Shown here: positions 35,101 through 41,696 of the stretch, piece by piece
Layout: every line of letters starts with the position of its first letter
Numbering within the stretch: position 1 is the first letter of the stretch
IMG/VR virus record: IMGVR_UViG_3300046804_002027
Location: 1-41,696 of that record
Reading direction: 5' to 3' (one strand)
DNA: 41,696 nt
Source of the DNA: a virus
The notes under the pieces: generated by a model
What the model was told of the DNA's origin: nothing
The model's input: the letters and a program-made list of their open reading frames with translations, nothing else
Databases searched by the model: none
Translations under genes and position numbers: made by a program

Positions 35101-35744
35101 GTACTTTTTGTTTTTCCTAAAGATTCTGCATGATATTCTTCACAAAGTTGTCCAACTGTTATACCTTGAAAGTAAAACTCATAGTCCATTTCATTAATAC
35201 TTGAATTATCTGCATCAATTTTAATTATTACTTTAAGTCTATCGCTTTCAGTAACTCCTGTTGGTATATTAAAAGTGCCAGATATAAAAAACCACTGATC
35301 TTTTGTTGAAGTTATAAATTCACTATAAACTGGACTAGCCAATCCATCATATGTATAACCAATAGAAACTTTTTCTAATAAAGCACTTGTTGTATAAACC
35401 CAACATCCCAATGTAAAAGTTGATAACTCTTGATTAAAATTAACAAAATATTCTAAATTGCTAGATGTTATTGTTTCACTGTTCGTTGCATCTGCTAATC
35501 TACAATAACTTAAGCCTGCATCAGAAAATTCATACGGTAGAGGAGATATTGCGCTAATGTTACCATCAACTTCTGCATCATAAATAACAGTATTAGCGCT
35601 TGCAGTCCAAGGGTTTACAGAATCAAAATTTCTTTGATTATCATTGATTAAAGAAATATAGTATGCTTCATCATCTAAATGCCATGTAGCAATGGGATGT
35701 TCTGAATATATTCGTTCAGTGTATAAGTTTGAGGCAGTAGCCAT
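32145..35744 (-). CDS. giant LamG/jellyroll-like structural protein
   Basis: This 1,199-residue protein looks like a virion surface protein. It starts with ERIYSEHPIATWHLDDEA, a typical opening of LamG or concanavalin-A-like domains in phages. Later segments such as SYTVEFWLSLDSNA, PMLIHIRLIKDQASLLVNGEEVGQ and LGSFSIFSYAMS (about residues 330-450) repeat that pattern, and another comes near SIYGVFEFTDSLTDQTLILLFKDNNNYLKIRR. At least three jellyroll-like units are likely. No catalytic motif is visible. The start has CAGGAG five bases upstream and its own promoter. The position between RNR and portal is odd for a tail adhesin. It could decorate the capsid or the tail; a carbohydrate-binding role is inferred. 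Confidence 0.75.
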   Translation of the reverse strand: MATASNLYTERIYSEHPIATWHLDDEAYYISLINDNQRNFDSVNPWTASANTVIYDAEVDGNISAISPLPYEFSDAGLSYCRLADATNSETITSSNLEYFVNFNQELSTFTLGCWVYTTSALLEKVSIGYTYDGLASPVYSEFITSTKDQWFFISGTFNIPTGVTESDRLKVIIKIDADNSSINEMDYEFYFQGITVGQLCEEYHAESLGKTKSTLPSSINLSVDGVVAADAYGLSNINGYYIVENNYLVSKDGAIPLTYGSSGSIELIPHEEVVTVRPWSYVDEELWSYWDDGTWQSVYEFQDQADLIINAKPSMIFPGFGFLNESGRNQSYTVEFWLSLDSNATSPKRVFGPINSTDGLYVENGLLTLVIDNNFVSHYVGEWFRPMLIHIRLIKDQASLLVNGEEVGQLAFNTATMSLPAELTEENKSNDWLGFYAYKNNVVDPILLGSFSIFSYAMSTLVAKAHYIYGQGVPNSSEIIDSYYGGSSVEIDYSVSKYNNNKSYPSNLSWLQADIDNLFASDNVLKTPDYSLPTFNLGDKTFADLENDSSAIQDDGELFFSLNPNSTWNSTNSSIYFNNFSFIPSTINSIYGVFEFTDSLTDQTLILLFKDNNNYLKIRRLAGNSNINYIFCYNGTTTTIGSVSVQLHEFVAGISIDKLLSNTTIFGLSEFFANRSLLKMYVGNDIDNKKFTGRIYSFGISTIKNSLEIDNHFSSNGLALVNAYSSLTPHIASYTLLPFKEYGKFYIDISVAGYWRDYIPLSSLTSQIYNVNNNLIEDLDFIQFNIDYPALSDSALTGQTYWTNSSLSNTYDTDNSAIRSYVAFDYTSNGVAKADDEYTDIAANYSKILDLNNTPWTDKRFEIVDNYLIYPDKNVNISNISLICFINFKVKSILKKKAFLRKLEFSSKSLNYNLNNPIGTKYGIDIYPFKKVGFYNDYKGKNPIFIDKENTPYLYLTRKSGIELRNGINDIERGISIPISSTGTNLYSLSAIQMFTRCDLYAFPENPVKIFEIDYKDDILDFYIKANSSTAKRGVIFARLRSTGSNFTGLGYYLNGKIVREPVINIQQWYSLGISFNNALNFNNYAGKLNLKYLMMFNNISMYQGTSLQVVQRVILRSWNEVEDGNDWQDWSSGGDWNNVYIKSRDSRYIVNPSEIYKSYIGTNKIIIDDESDELNIVSDSIRAYTAASWQTYLITPA

Positions 35745-35750
35745 ATCATC

Positions 35751-35773
35751 TCCTGACTCTTATTATATCAGGA
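35751..35773. repeat. inverted repeat spanning promoter and Shine-Dalgarno sequence
   Basis: TCCTGA and TCAGGA arms (35751-35756 and 35768-35773) flank the -10 of the LamG-like gene. One arm includes part of its Shine-Dalgarno sequence and the other the reductase stop codon. Confidence 0.5.
35762..35770 (-). promoter_or_regulatory. extended -10 promoter upstream of LamG-like protein gene
   Basis: TGATATAAT overlaps the stop codon of the reductase gene and lies between the arms of an inverted repeat that includes the downstream Shine-Dalgarno sequence. The leader would be about 10 bases. Confidence 0.55.
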
Positions 35774-37801
35774 ACCAGTCTTAATCTCACAATAATCTGT
35801 TGTACAATACATTTCACCGATAGAGTCTAGATTCTCTACACCATCATAAATTGCAGACCAATCAATTTTTGCAATTTGTCCAACATAACTATCATATTCT
35901 TCTTGTGTAATTTGTTGATATGGCTGTTGAGGATAAATTGTATTTCCCATTGGCAAAAATGAAACAGCCTTTAGTTGACCTTCATACATATGAAGTGCTG
36001 GAGCAATATTTTTTGTTTCTGATTCTTTATCAAAAGATAATGTTACAGAAACACCATTATCAGACCAATATTTTTGTGTTGTTGCAGCAAGTCCAATTTT
36101 TTCAAACAAGGTTACATCTTTTTCTGACCTTGGATGTCCAGAGTGTACTGGGAAATAAACAACCATTGTGTTGGCTGAAACCAAGTCTGGTTCAGTCTTA
36201 TACCCTGCTGCTTTAAATAAATGCATCATCGGATCTTGATCGCTAAACCTAATTGCACGAAGGAAGTATTCTCCTCCAACTGGCCAGTGAACTCCTGGAG
36301 ATGCTCCAGAAAGTAATGATACAGAACCTGATGGCTTAACTGTTGTTACACGAATTGATTCACGAACACAAAGCCATTCTGAATACTGTTTATCATATTT
36401 ACGAATTGTTTGATATCCTTCATCCATCCAATCACGAGTTGCTGGAAGTCCATGAGCGTCTGCAAAAGATGCAATGCCAGTCAAAGATGTTCCAATTCTA
36501 CGATTGCGTTGCATAATTCCATTTGTAATCTGCCAGTGTGTTGGAACGAGAGTTACTGTCTTTCCATAAAGATATGCAAACTTTAAAGTACGTAAAAAGT
36601 CTTCTTTATCTGTATGACGATTTAAGTGAACCTCAACAAGTGTGCAAAGTTCGTATGACTCTAATGGTTGTTCTGCACATGGATTAAAGCCCATTACACG
36701 ATAATCTTTTCCATCTGCAGGATCTGCAAGACGACCATAATTTCTTGCAACATCTAGCCAAATAAATCCTGGCTCTCCATTGTTAGAAATTAAATCTACA
36801 TAATCTTCATACTTTGTTCCAACAGTTGCTGCAATAGAGTTATTGCTCATCCATGCCCAACCTGGATTTTCTAAATCAAATGAATTTCTTTCTGGAAACA
36901 CTTCAGAATTTTTTAAATTAATAAAATCATCGTCTCCAGCAGAACCAAGCGCAAGCGTTGCTGATCTTCTTACATTTCCAGAAACAACACAAGTTCCAAT
37001 TAAGTTTACAACATCAACTATTGCTCTTGAATCTAGGGTCTCTCCGACTCTAGAGCCAATAACTTTTCTTATCCTTTGATGTAGATCAATCAATGGTTGT
37101 GGACCGCTAGAAACGCCTCCAAAGCCTTTAATAGGTGCTCCTAGTGGTCTTATCAAGTCATACTTAAACTCTTGTATATTTTGATTTGGTCTTAACATAG
37201 AGTTAATCAATAATCTTACAGATTCTACCCAACCTTCACGAGTATCTGGAATTTCATAAATAACAACGGGTTCTGTAGGACCATAGATTAACATTTCTTT
37301 ATCTTGACCAATTGTGTCAAATCCAACTCCAACTCCAAGCATTAATGCATCCATTACCCAAGCAAATAATGCTCCTGGATCGTTTCTATCGATATCTCTT
37401 GTTGATACCATTGCACAGTTTTGAAGAGCAGCAGAGTTACGCTTTTCCATAGTCATTGGTGTTCCAAATGCCCATAGACCTCTTCCTGGCGGGGTCCACT
37501 TAAGATTAAACATACGATCAAAGGCTTCTTGTGCAGATTTTTGAGCCTTATAATCATTCCAAGGTAGTCTGTTTTCCTTAGCATGATTCTTTTGTACTGA
37601 ATACATACCTTCAATTACTCTTTTACAAACCTCATGCCATCTTTCTTTCTTGCCGTCTTCTTTTACTCTTGAGTATGTACGAATAAAAGTGATCTCTCCA
37701 AGTGAGTTAAGACCAGCATCCTTAAAGCCAAATGGTGGCTCAATTCCTACATATTTGTTAACAAATTCATCTGAAAGACGAAAAGAAAAAACATCTGACA
37801 T
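35768..37801 (-). CDS. nrdJ: adenosylcobalamin-dependent ribonucleoside-triphosphate reductase (class II)
   Basis: This 677-residue enzyme reduces ribonucleotides to deoxyribonucleotides using adenosylcobalamin, supplying DNA precursors. It is of the monomeric Lactobacillus leichmannii type. FNPCAEQ gives the thiyl cysteine C375 and catalytic E377; C129 (in LQNCAMVS) and C386 form the active-site disulfide pair, and the spacing from C375 to C386 (11) equals that in the Lactobacillus enzyme. The C-terminal YCTTDYC gives the redox-relay pair C666/C671. VTTVKPSGSVSLLSGASPG is the phosphate-binding region. The length is slightly below the 739 residues of the Lactobacillus enzyme. ATG at 37801 has AGGAG 10 bases upstream and a promoter TTTACA-17-TACAAT. 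Its place among structural genes is unusual. Confidence 0.95.
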   Translation of the reverse strand: MSDVFSFRLSDEFVNKYVGIEPPFGFKDAGLNSLGEITFIRTYSRVKEDGKKERWHEVCKRVIEGMYSVQKNHAKENRLPWNDYKAQKSAQEAFDRMFNLKWTPPGRGLWAFGTPMTMEKRNSAALQNCAMVSTRDIDRNDPGALFAWVMDALMLGVGVGFDTIGQDKEMLIYGPTEPVVIYEIPDTREGWVESVRLLINSMLRPNQNIQEFKYDLIRPLGAPIKGFGGVSSGPQPLIDLHQRIRKVIGSRVGETLDSRAIVDVVNLIGTCVVSGNVRRSATLALGSAGDDDFINLKNSEVFPERNSFDLENPGWAWMSNNSIAATVGTKYEDYVDLISNNGEPGFIWLDVARNYGRLADPADGKDYRVMGFNPCAEQPLESYELCTLVEVHLNRHTDKEDFLRTLKFAYLYGKTVTLVPTHWQITNGIMQRNRRIGTSLTGIASFADAHGLPATRDWMDEGYQTIRKYDKQYSEWLCVRESIRVTTVKPSGSVSLLSGASPGVHWPVGGEYFLRAIRFSDQDPMMHLFKAAGYKTEPDLVSANTMVVYFPVHSGHPRSEKDVTLFEKIGLAATTQKYWSDNGVSVTLSFDKESETKNIAPALHMYEGQLKAVSFLPMGNTIYPQQPYQQITQEEYDSYVGQIAKIDWSAIYDGVENLDSIGEMYCTTDYCEIKTGS

Positions 37802-37842
37802 AATAATAAATCTCCTAGTAAATTGAATTTAAATGATATCTA

Positions 37843-37871
37843 ATTGTAGCAGAGTTTTTATTTTTTGTAAA
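37843..37871 (-). promoter_or_regulatory. promoter of the ribonucleotide reductase gene
   Basis: TTTACA (37866-37871) and TACAAT (37843-37848) are separated by 17 bases, with TG one base upstream of the -10. This is a well-formed vegetative-type promoter. The leader is about 35 bases with AGGAG. A palindrome overlaps the upstream edge of the -35. Confidence 0.65.
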
Positions 37872-37899
37872 CTCTATATCTATAGATTAGGTAGAGTTT
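37869..37899. repeat. palindrome upstream of ribonucleotide reductase promoter
   Basis: AAACTCTA (37869-37876) and TAGAGTTT (37892-37899) form an eight-base inverted repeat around an ATCTATAGAT core. The downstream arm touches the -35 of the reductase promoter. It fills much of the longest gap in the window (37802-37915), and an operator role is possible. It lacks a T-tract in the direction of transcription. Confidence 0.55.
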
Positions 37900-37915
37900 T
37901 ATATTTTAAAAAACA

Positions 37916-38647
37916 CTATTTATACTCTTTTTTATTCCAAAAAAATTTTTTATATCCATTAGAAAACATACTTCTTACTTTAAAACGTTGATATCTTAAA
38001 CCAGAAATTGGATCAAACTTTTTATTAATTGAAGATTCCCAATTATCTCTTTTAAATGGAACTACTTGAACTAATGGTGTACCCATTTTTAATATTCCCT
38101 TAAAATTTTTTTGAACAAAAAAAGAAAAATTTCCATCTGATTGAAATACATCAGTATCTATAATTGCTGAAACTGTTCTTAGGGGGCTTCTATCTTTGTG
38201 CTGTGGATCTATAAATAAAGAACTATGTCCTTTTTCTGTTGATACAAGCCAAACCATGTTTATTCTTATAACATAATCTATTTCATTATCTTTATCAATT
38301 GGATAATGAGACACTTGTTCTGATGAATGAAAAGACATTATAGGATATTTTAAATTTGCAAATTGTGGTGGAATATCAAATTTTGGTGGACTAACAGTTG
38401 TATCTATAAAAATATCAATAGGACATTTTAAAATATATCCACAAGACATAATATCAAATATTGCTGGACATTTTTTTACAGTTATTTTTTGAAAACCATT
38501 ATAAACAGTTTTATCATTATTAAAATAAACTGGCTGCTCTTTAAACCAGTCTGGTAAGTTTTTAGAAATTGCCTCTGGTTCTGGAAAAATATCAACTAGT
38601 TTTGGATATACGTTATTAAATTTTATTTTTTTGTTTTTTTTAAACAT
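37916..38647 (-). CDS. uncharacterised phage protein, possibly DUF6065-like
   Basis: This 243-residue protein contains a conserved-looking core: KITVKKCPAIFDIMSCGYIL, an IDIFIDTTVSPPKFDIP segment, INMVWLVSTEKGHSSLF, and GTPLVQVVPFKRDNWE near the end. I recall related proteins in marine and freshwater phages, and the pattern of a CP segment followed by a GYIL and a final VPFKRDxW resembles DUF6065-type proteins of unknown function, perhaps a beta-barrel. That link is from memory and uncertain. The gene is very AT-rich, like the halogenase. It follows the fibronectin-type tail protein by six bases, with GAGG as Shine-Dalgarno. It may modify or chaperone that protein; no catalytic site is evident. 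Confidence 0.6.
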   Translation of the reverse strand: MFKKNKKIKFNNVYPKLVDIFPEPEAISKNLPDWFKEQPVYFNNDKTVYNGFQKITVKKCPAIFDIMSCGYILKCPIDIFIDTTVSPPKFDIPPQFANLKYPIMSFHSSEQVSHYPIDKDNEIDYVIRINMVWLVSTEKGHSSLFIDPQHKDRSPLRTVSAIIDTDVFQSDGNFSFFVQKNFKGILKMGTPLVQVVPFKRDNWESSINKKFDPISGLRYQRFKVRSMFSNGYKKFFWNKKEYK

Positions 38648-38653
38648 TATCCT

Positions 38654-39802
38654 CTAATCTGATAATAATACATTATTAGTAAAAAAGTTGTTATAAGGCT
38701 CACATTTAATTGAAACAGATGTCACCGATATATCTAAATTTTCTGCAGAAAAGATTGGTATAAAATCATTTTCTAAATATGAATATTTTTCATATGATGT
38801 ATCTACTTCAGAAACTGGGATAAATGATTCTATACCATTTTTTCTTACATACATTTTATAATTTGGAGTATAAACATCTCCATCAATCATAATAGCATGT
38901 TCAAAATTAATTGGATTTACAGATACTACAGTAGTTTGCTGAATAGTTTTATCATTAAGATTAAAACCAGAAACTATACTATTGATTTCTATACTATCTA
39001 TATTTATAACTTCTTCTTCTGATCCTACTGGTCTTATTGTTATTTCTGGTGCAAGTGCATTTCCTCCATCAAGCCAATACCAAGGAGAAAAGCCATAAAC
39101 TGGAGCAAAACTATAAACTGGAGCAAAACTATAAACTGGAGTAAAGCCATAAACTGGAACAAAGTTATATGGAACAAAACTAAATGGAACAAAACTAAAA
39201 GATGTAAAAGATGCAGAGTTTGCAGATGTTCCAGAGTTTCCATTAGCATTAGTTGCATATACATTATATGTTTGTGCTGTACCTGCTTCTTGTGCAACGT
39301 TTACTGATGTAGAAGCAGTAGATCCACTTTTTCCATCAGAAGAAGTCCATGTATATCCTGTTATTGCTTTTCCACCTGTTGCAGGAGCAGTCCATGTAAC
39401 AACATCAGTTGCCTGATTAGAAACGGATGATATAGTTGGAGCAGATGGTGTTGCTGGAACTGTTGTTGCAGTTATAGATGCCGAAGCAGAAGATGCTGAT
39501 GATGTTCCATAAGCATTTGTTGCCGTTACTGTAAATGTATAAGACGTATTGCTTTGAAGCCCAGTAACTGTTAGTGGTGATGATGCACCAGATGCTGTGT
39601 AGCCTCCAGGTGAAGAAGTTGCAGTATAAGAGGTAATTCCAACTGTATTTCCAGTTGTTGGAGCAGTAAATGTAACTGTAGCAGCGCCATTATTAAATGC
39701 TCTACTAGTTCCTACATCTGTTGCACTAACCCCAGTTGGTGCATCAGGAGCAATAAAGTTATCCTGTGCAGAAGATCTAATTCCTTTACCTCTAGTTGCC
39801 AT
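38654..39802 (-). CDS. fibronectin-III tail protein with aromatic repeats and degenerate Hint-like C-terminus
   Basis: This 382-residue protein has two fibronectin-III-like domains (about residues 20-112 and 115-195: PDAPTGVSATDVG ... YTATSSPGGYTASG, and PSAPTISSV ... YTWTSSDGKSG). Residues about 200-240 are a tandem aromatic/proline repeat: SFVPF, SFVPY, NFVPVY, GFTPVY, SFAPVY, SFAPVY, GFSPWY. The C-terminal 135 residues resemble a Hint (intein/hedgehog) fold: an IEINSIVSG segment, TPNYKMYV where active members usually have TxxH, and a final PYNNFFTNNVLLSD where active members end in HN. The absence of the N-terminal Cys, the His and the terminal Asn suggests an inactive Hint-like module. 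AGGGG precedes the start, with its own promoter. Confidence 0.8.
   Translation of the reverse strand: MATRGKGIRSSAQDNFIAPDAPTGVSATDVGTSRAFNNGAATVTFTAPTTGNTVGITSYTATSSPGGYTASGASSPLTVTGLQSNTSYTFTVTATNAYGTSSASSASASITATTVPATPSAPTISSVSNQATDVVTWTAPATGGKAITGYTWTSSDGKSGSTASTSVNVAQEAGTAQTYNVYATNANGNSGTSANSASFTSFSFVPFSFVPYNFVPVYGFTPVYSFAPVYSFAPVYGFSPWYWLDGGNALAPEITIRPVGSEEEVINIDSIEINSIVSGFNLNDKTIQQTTVVSVNPINFEHAIMIDGDVYTPNYKMYVRKNGIESFIPVSEVDTSYEKYSYLENDFIPIFSAENLDISVTSVSIKCEPYNNFFTNNVLLSD
39084..39204 (-). repeat. tandem 18-base (later 15-base) repeat encoding aromatic/proline motif
   Basis: Inside the fibronectin-type tail gene, copies resembling ATAAACTGGAGCAAAACT (plus strand) repeat about every 18 bases, shrinking to 15 at the higher-coordinate end. 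They encode xFxPVY-type units and end at the GFSPWYW segment. Near-identical middle copies indicate recent expansion. Confidence 0.85.
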
Positions 39803-39816
39803 TTTTACCCCTTTTT

Positions 39817-39845
39817 ATTATATCAAATTTTTATTACGCTGACAA
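39817..39845 (-). promoter_or_regulatory. promoter of the fibronectin-type tail protein gene
   Basis: TTGTCA (39840-39845, inside the end of the fibre gene) and TATAAT (39817-39822) are separated by 17 bases, with TG one base before the -10. The short leader contains AAGGGG before the ATG at 39802. Confidence 0.65.
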
Positions 39846-41696
39846 GTCGCCCATTACCACCCATGTATCAGTTGCTCGCTTTAAAAGCGTAGCAGATGAC
39901 CATTGAGCACGTAACTTCAATCCTGGTGTAGCGTTAACTGTTACACCTGAAGCACCAGCAACTGTTACTTGTCCCGCTCCAGTTTGAAGAATATCTATTG
40001 ATGTTCCTACTGGATATGCAACTGTAGCATTTGTTGGAATTGTAAGAGTTTGAGCAGTTGCCTTACCCATTTCAATTAAATTATCTCTTTCTGTTAATGA
40101 TGAAAGAGTATAAGAATCTGTTTTTTGAACAATTGTTGTTCTTGAAGGAACACCTTCTTTAGACTGTGTACCATCAGAGAATGTGATGCTTGTTGCGGTT
40201 GCTACACCTAATGTTGGTGTTACTAATGTTGGCGATGTAGCAAATACAAGAGAACCTGAACCAGTTTCATCTGTTACTGCAGAAGCCAAGTTTGAAGATG
40301 ATGGGGTTGCAAGGAATGTTGCAACTCCTGTACCAAGACCTGATATACCAGTTGATACTGGAAGACCTGTTGCATTTGTAAGTGTTCCAGAAGATGGTGT
40401 TCCAAGTGCTCCACCATTAACTACTGGGGCACCTGCAGATCCTACGTTAACAGCAAGTGCGGTTGCGACTCCTGTACCAAGACCTGAAACGCCAGTGCTT
40501 ATTGGAAGACCTGTAGCATTTGTTAAAGTAACAGATGTTGGTGTTCCAAGAATTGGAGTTACAAGCGTTGGACTTGTTGAAAGTACATTATTGCCAGAAC
40601 CAGTTGAAGTTGTTACACCAGTACCACCATTTGCTACTGGAAGAGTTCCAGAAACATCATTTGCAAGACGTACTGTAAGTGTATTATTTGCACCATTAAT
40701 TGTTTTATTTGTTAATGTTTGTGCTGTAGAAACATCTGCTGTTGTTGCAGTGTTAATACTAAATGTTGTACCAGTTAGTGTTAATCCTGTACCTGCAGAA
40801 TATGTTCCAGAACCAGAGAACTGAGTAAATGCTATTGCATCTGTTCCAATTGTTGTAATTACGTTTGTTTGTACCCAACCAGTTTTTGCGTTAACTGTAC
40901 CGCTTTCAACAAAAATAAAGTCTCCAGCATCTACTTCTGGTGTTGAGTCATAGTCTGTTGCACGTGTTGGAGCACCTGTTGCGTTGACTGTATAAACACC
41001 ATTTTGTGATTGAGTTGTTTGATTCTTAATAAGAATTCTATTTCCTGTTGCAAGTGTTACTCCATCAAGAGTGTCTCCATTTTCAACATCTGTTGCAAGA
41101 GTAATATTTGCAGTTGTTGCAGCCTTTACTGAAGCATGAACATTTAATCCCTGAGTCATTGCATCAACATATGCTTTTGTTGCTGCATCTTGATCTGCAG
41201 TTGGATCTAAAAGATTTGTAATCTTTTGACTATTCATTGAGAAAGATGAAGTTGGAGCAGTAAGGTCAGTTACCTTGGATGTTCTAACTTGTGTGTCAAA
41301 ATCTGAAATTGTACTTGCTGTTTGTGTGCCAGTATGATTTGCACGAGCAAGTGGATCTGTAGCAAGTTTACTTAATGCAATTGCTGCAGAAGAACTAATA
41401 TCTCCATTGACAATAGTTCCATCAGCAATCATTGTGCTTGTTACTGTGCCAGTATCTGCAGCAGTAATTGCGGTACCAGAAATTTTAGTCTTATCAATTG
41501 CTGCAGATGCATTAATGTCAGCATTTACAATTGTGCCATCTGCAATCATTGTTGATGTAACAGTTCCAGTATCTCCAGTTGTTACTACTGTTCCAGTTAC
41601 ATCTGGAATAGTTATTGTGCGATCTGCAGTTGGATCTGTGACTGTTAATGTAGTTTCATAAGCATCATCTGTTGCACCTTCAAATTCAATGTTTGT
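39834..41696 (-). CDS. repeat-rich tail fibre protein, partial: N-terminus beyond window end
   Basis: At least 620 residues of a fibre protein are visible; the frame remains open to position 41696, so the start lies outside. The upstream part contains a 39-residue repeat (MIADGTIVN...GTVTST) at least twice, at DNA period 117. A region NNLTDPTADQDAATKAYVD-like (KITNLLDPTADQDAATKAYVDAM) is the typical start of a knob-shaft domain in aquatic phages. Later, TLTNATGLPxSTGxSGLGTGVAT appears twice, typical of beta-solenoid shaft modules that recombine among phages. The C-terminus (ATAQTLTIPTNATVAYPVGTS, WSSATLLKRATDTWVVMGDL) looks like a tip domain. It likely recognises the host surface; the receptor is unknown. 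Confidence 0.85.
   Translation of the reverse strand, partial: TNIEFEGATDDAYETTLTVTDPTADRTITIPDVTGTVVTTGDTGTVTSTMIADGTIVNADINASAAIDKTKISGTAITAADTGTVTSTMIADGTIVNGDISSSAAIALSKLATDPLARANHTGTQTASTISDFDTQVRTSKVTDLTAPTSSFSMNSQKITNLLDPTADQDAATKAYVDAMTQGLNVHASVKAATTANITLATDVENGDTLDGVTLATGNRILIKNQTTQSQNGVYTVNATGAPTRATDYDSTPEVDAGDFIFVESGTVNAKTGWVQTNVITTIGTDAIAFTQFSGSGTYSAGTGLTLTGTTFSINTATTADVSTAQTLTNKTINGANNTLTVRLANDVSGTLPVANGGTGVTTSTGSGNNVLSTSPTLVTPILGTPTSVTLTNATGLPISTGVSGLGTGVATALAVNVGSAGAPVVNGGALGTPSSGTLTNATGLPVSTGISGLGTGVATFLATPSSSNLASAVTDETGSGSLVFATSPTLVTPTLGVATATSITFSDGTQSKEGVPSRTTIVQKTDSYTLSSLTERDNLIEMGKATAQTLTIPTNATVAYPVGTSIDILQTGAGQVTVAGASGVTVNATPGLKLRAQWSSATLLKRATDTWVVMGDLSA
41415..41650 (-). 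repeat. 117-base repeats in tail fibre gene
   Basis: CCATCxGCAATCATTGT occurs at 41419 and again at 41536, a period of 117 bases, encoding a 39-residue unit (MIADGTIVN ... GTVTST). A further partial unit lies toward the window end, so the array probably continues beyond it. Confidence 0.75.

Noticed and set aside
37869-37899. Palindrome as an intrinsic terminator for the preceding gene
   Set aside because: In the direction of transcription it is followed by an A-rich, not T-rich, stretch.
37802-37915. B12 riboswitch upstream of the B12-dependent reductase
   Set aside because: The gap of 114 bases is too short and A/T-rich, and no B12-box is visible; the predicted leader is only about 35 bases.
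39084-39204. Short tandem repeat as CRISPR array or origin iterons
   Set aside because: The period is 15-18 bases with no spacers, it stays in frame and it encodes a regular aromatic/proline peptide.
40183-40824. 213-residue open frame on the plus strand
   Set aside because: It lies antisense to the repeat-rich fibre gene and is a compositional shadow (V, T, P rich); no ribosome site or motif supports it.

Overview
The window is a continuous stretch of a tailed double-stranded DNA phage (or prophage/viral contig) of siphovirus type. Every gene I can support lies on the minus strand, so transcription runs from high to low coordinates and the annotation is best read backwards. The DNA is AT-rich. 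No host gene, tRNA, rRNA, integrase, CRISPR array or insertion sequence is visible. Intergenic gaps are tiny (longest about 114 bases), so no gene-free stretch exceeds 300 bases. No terminase, endolysin or holin is recognisable; these probably lie outside the window.

Reading in transcription order: (1) 41696-37916 is an adhesion block: a repeat-rich tail fibre (cut by the window end), a fibronectin-III tail protein with aromatic/proline repeats and a degenerate Hint-like C-terminus, and an unassigned protein of a family I associate with aquatic phages. (2) 37801-35768 is a class II (B12-dependent) ribonucleotide reductase with its own promoter. (3) 35744-32145 is a giant LamG/jellyroll-like protein. 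(4) 32126-27362 is the head module: small conserved protein, portal, protease-scaffold fusion, HK97-fold major capsid protein and a small head protein. (5) 27365-24036 holds head-tail adaptor, neck and tail-completion proteins and the tail tube. (6) 23963-7735 is the tail: two paralogous assembly chaperones, a 2,454-residue tape measure, distal tail and hub-like proteins and small tip proteins. (7) 7738-1 is the replication module: zinc ribbon, MerR-like DNA-binding protein, small proteins, DnaB-type helicase, DnaG-type primase, a flavin-dependent halogenase with a small membrane protein, a gp32-like ssDNA-binding protein and a DNA polymerase III alpha (DnaE), cut by the window start.

Regulation is unusually legible. 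A repeated extended -10 element, TGnTAnnnT, precedes ten genes or gene groups in the structural and RNR regions, but I did not see it in the replication module. In four cases it sits 7-9 bases before the start codon of a gene with no convincing Shine-Dalgarno sequence, the layout of actinobacterial leaderless promoters. Two intrinsic terminators follow the major capsid and tail tube genes, each immediately followed by such a promoter. With the class II RNR, the DnaE-type polymerase and the fibre modules, this suggests a phage of an aquatic actinobacterium; that host call is an inference.

Most notable are the phage-borne halogenase, a scaffold protein apparently translated from an internal start inside the protease gene, tail chaperones that replace the usual frameshift by gene duplication, a tail protein ending in aromatic hexapeptide repeats plus a Hint-like domain with key residues replaced, and a possible ADP-ribosyltransferase-like segment in the tape measure.
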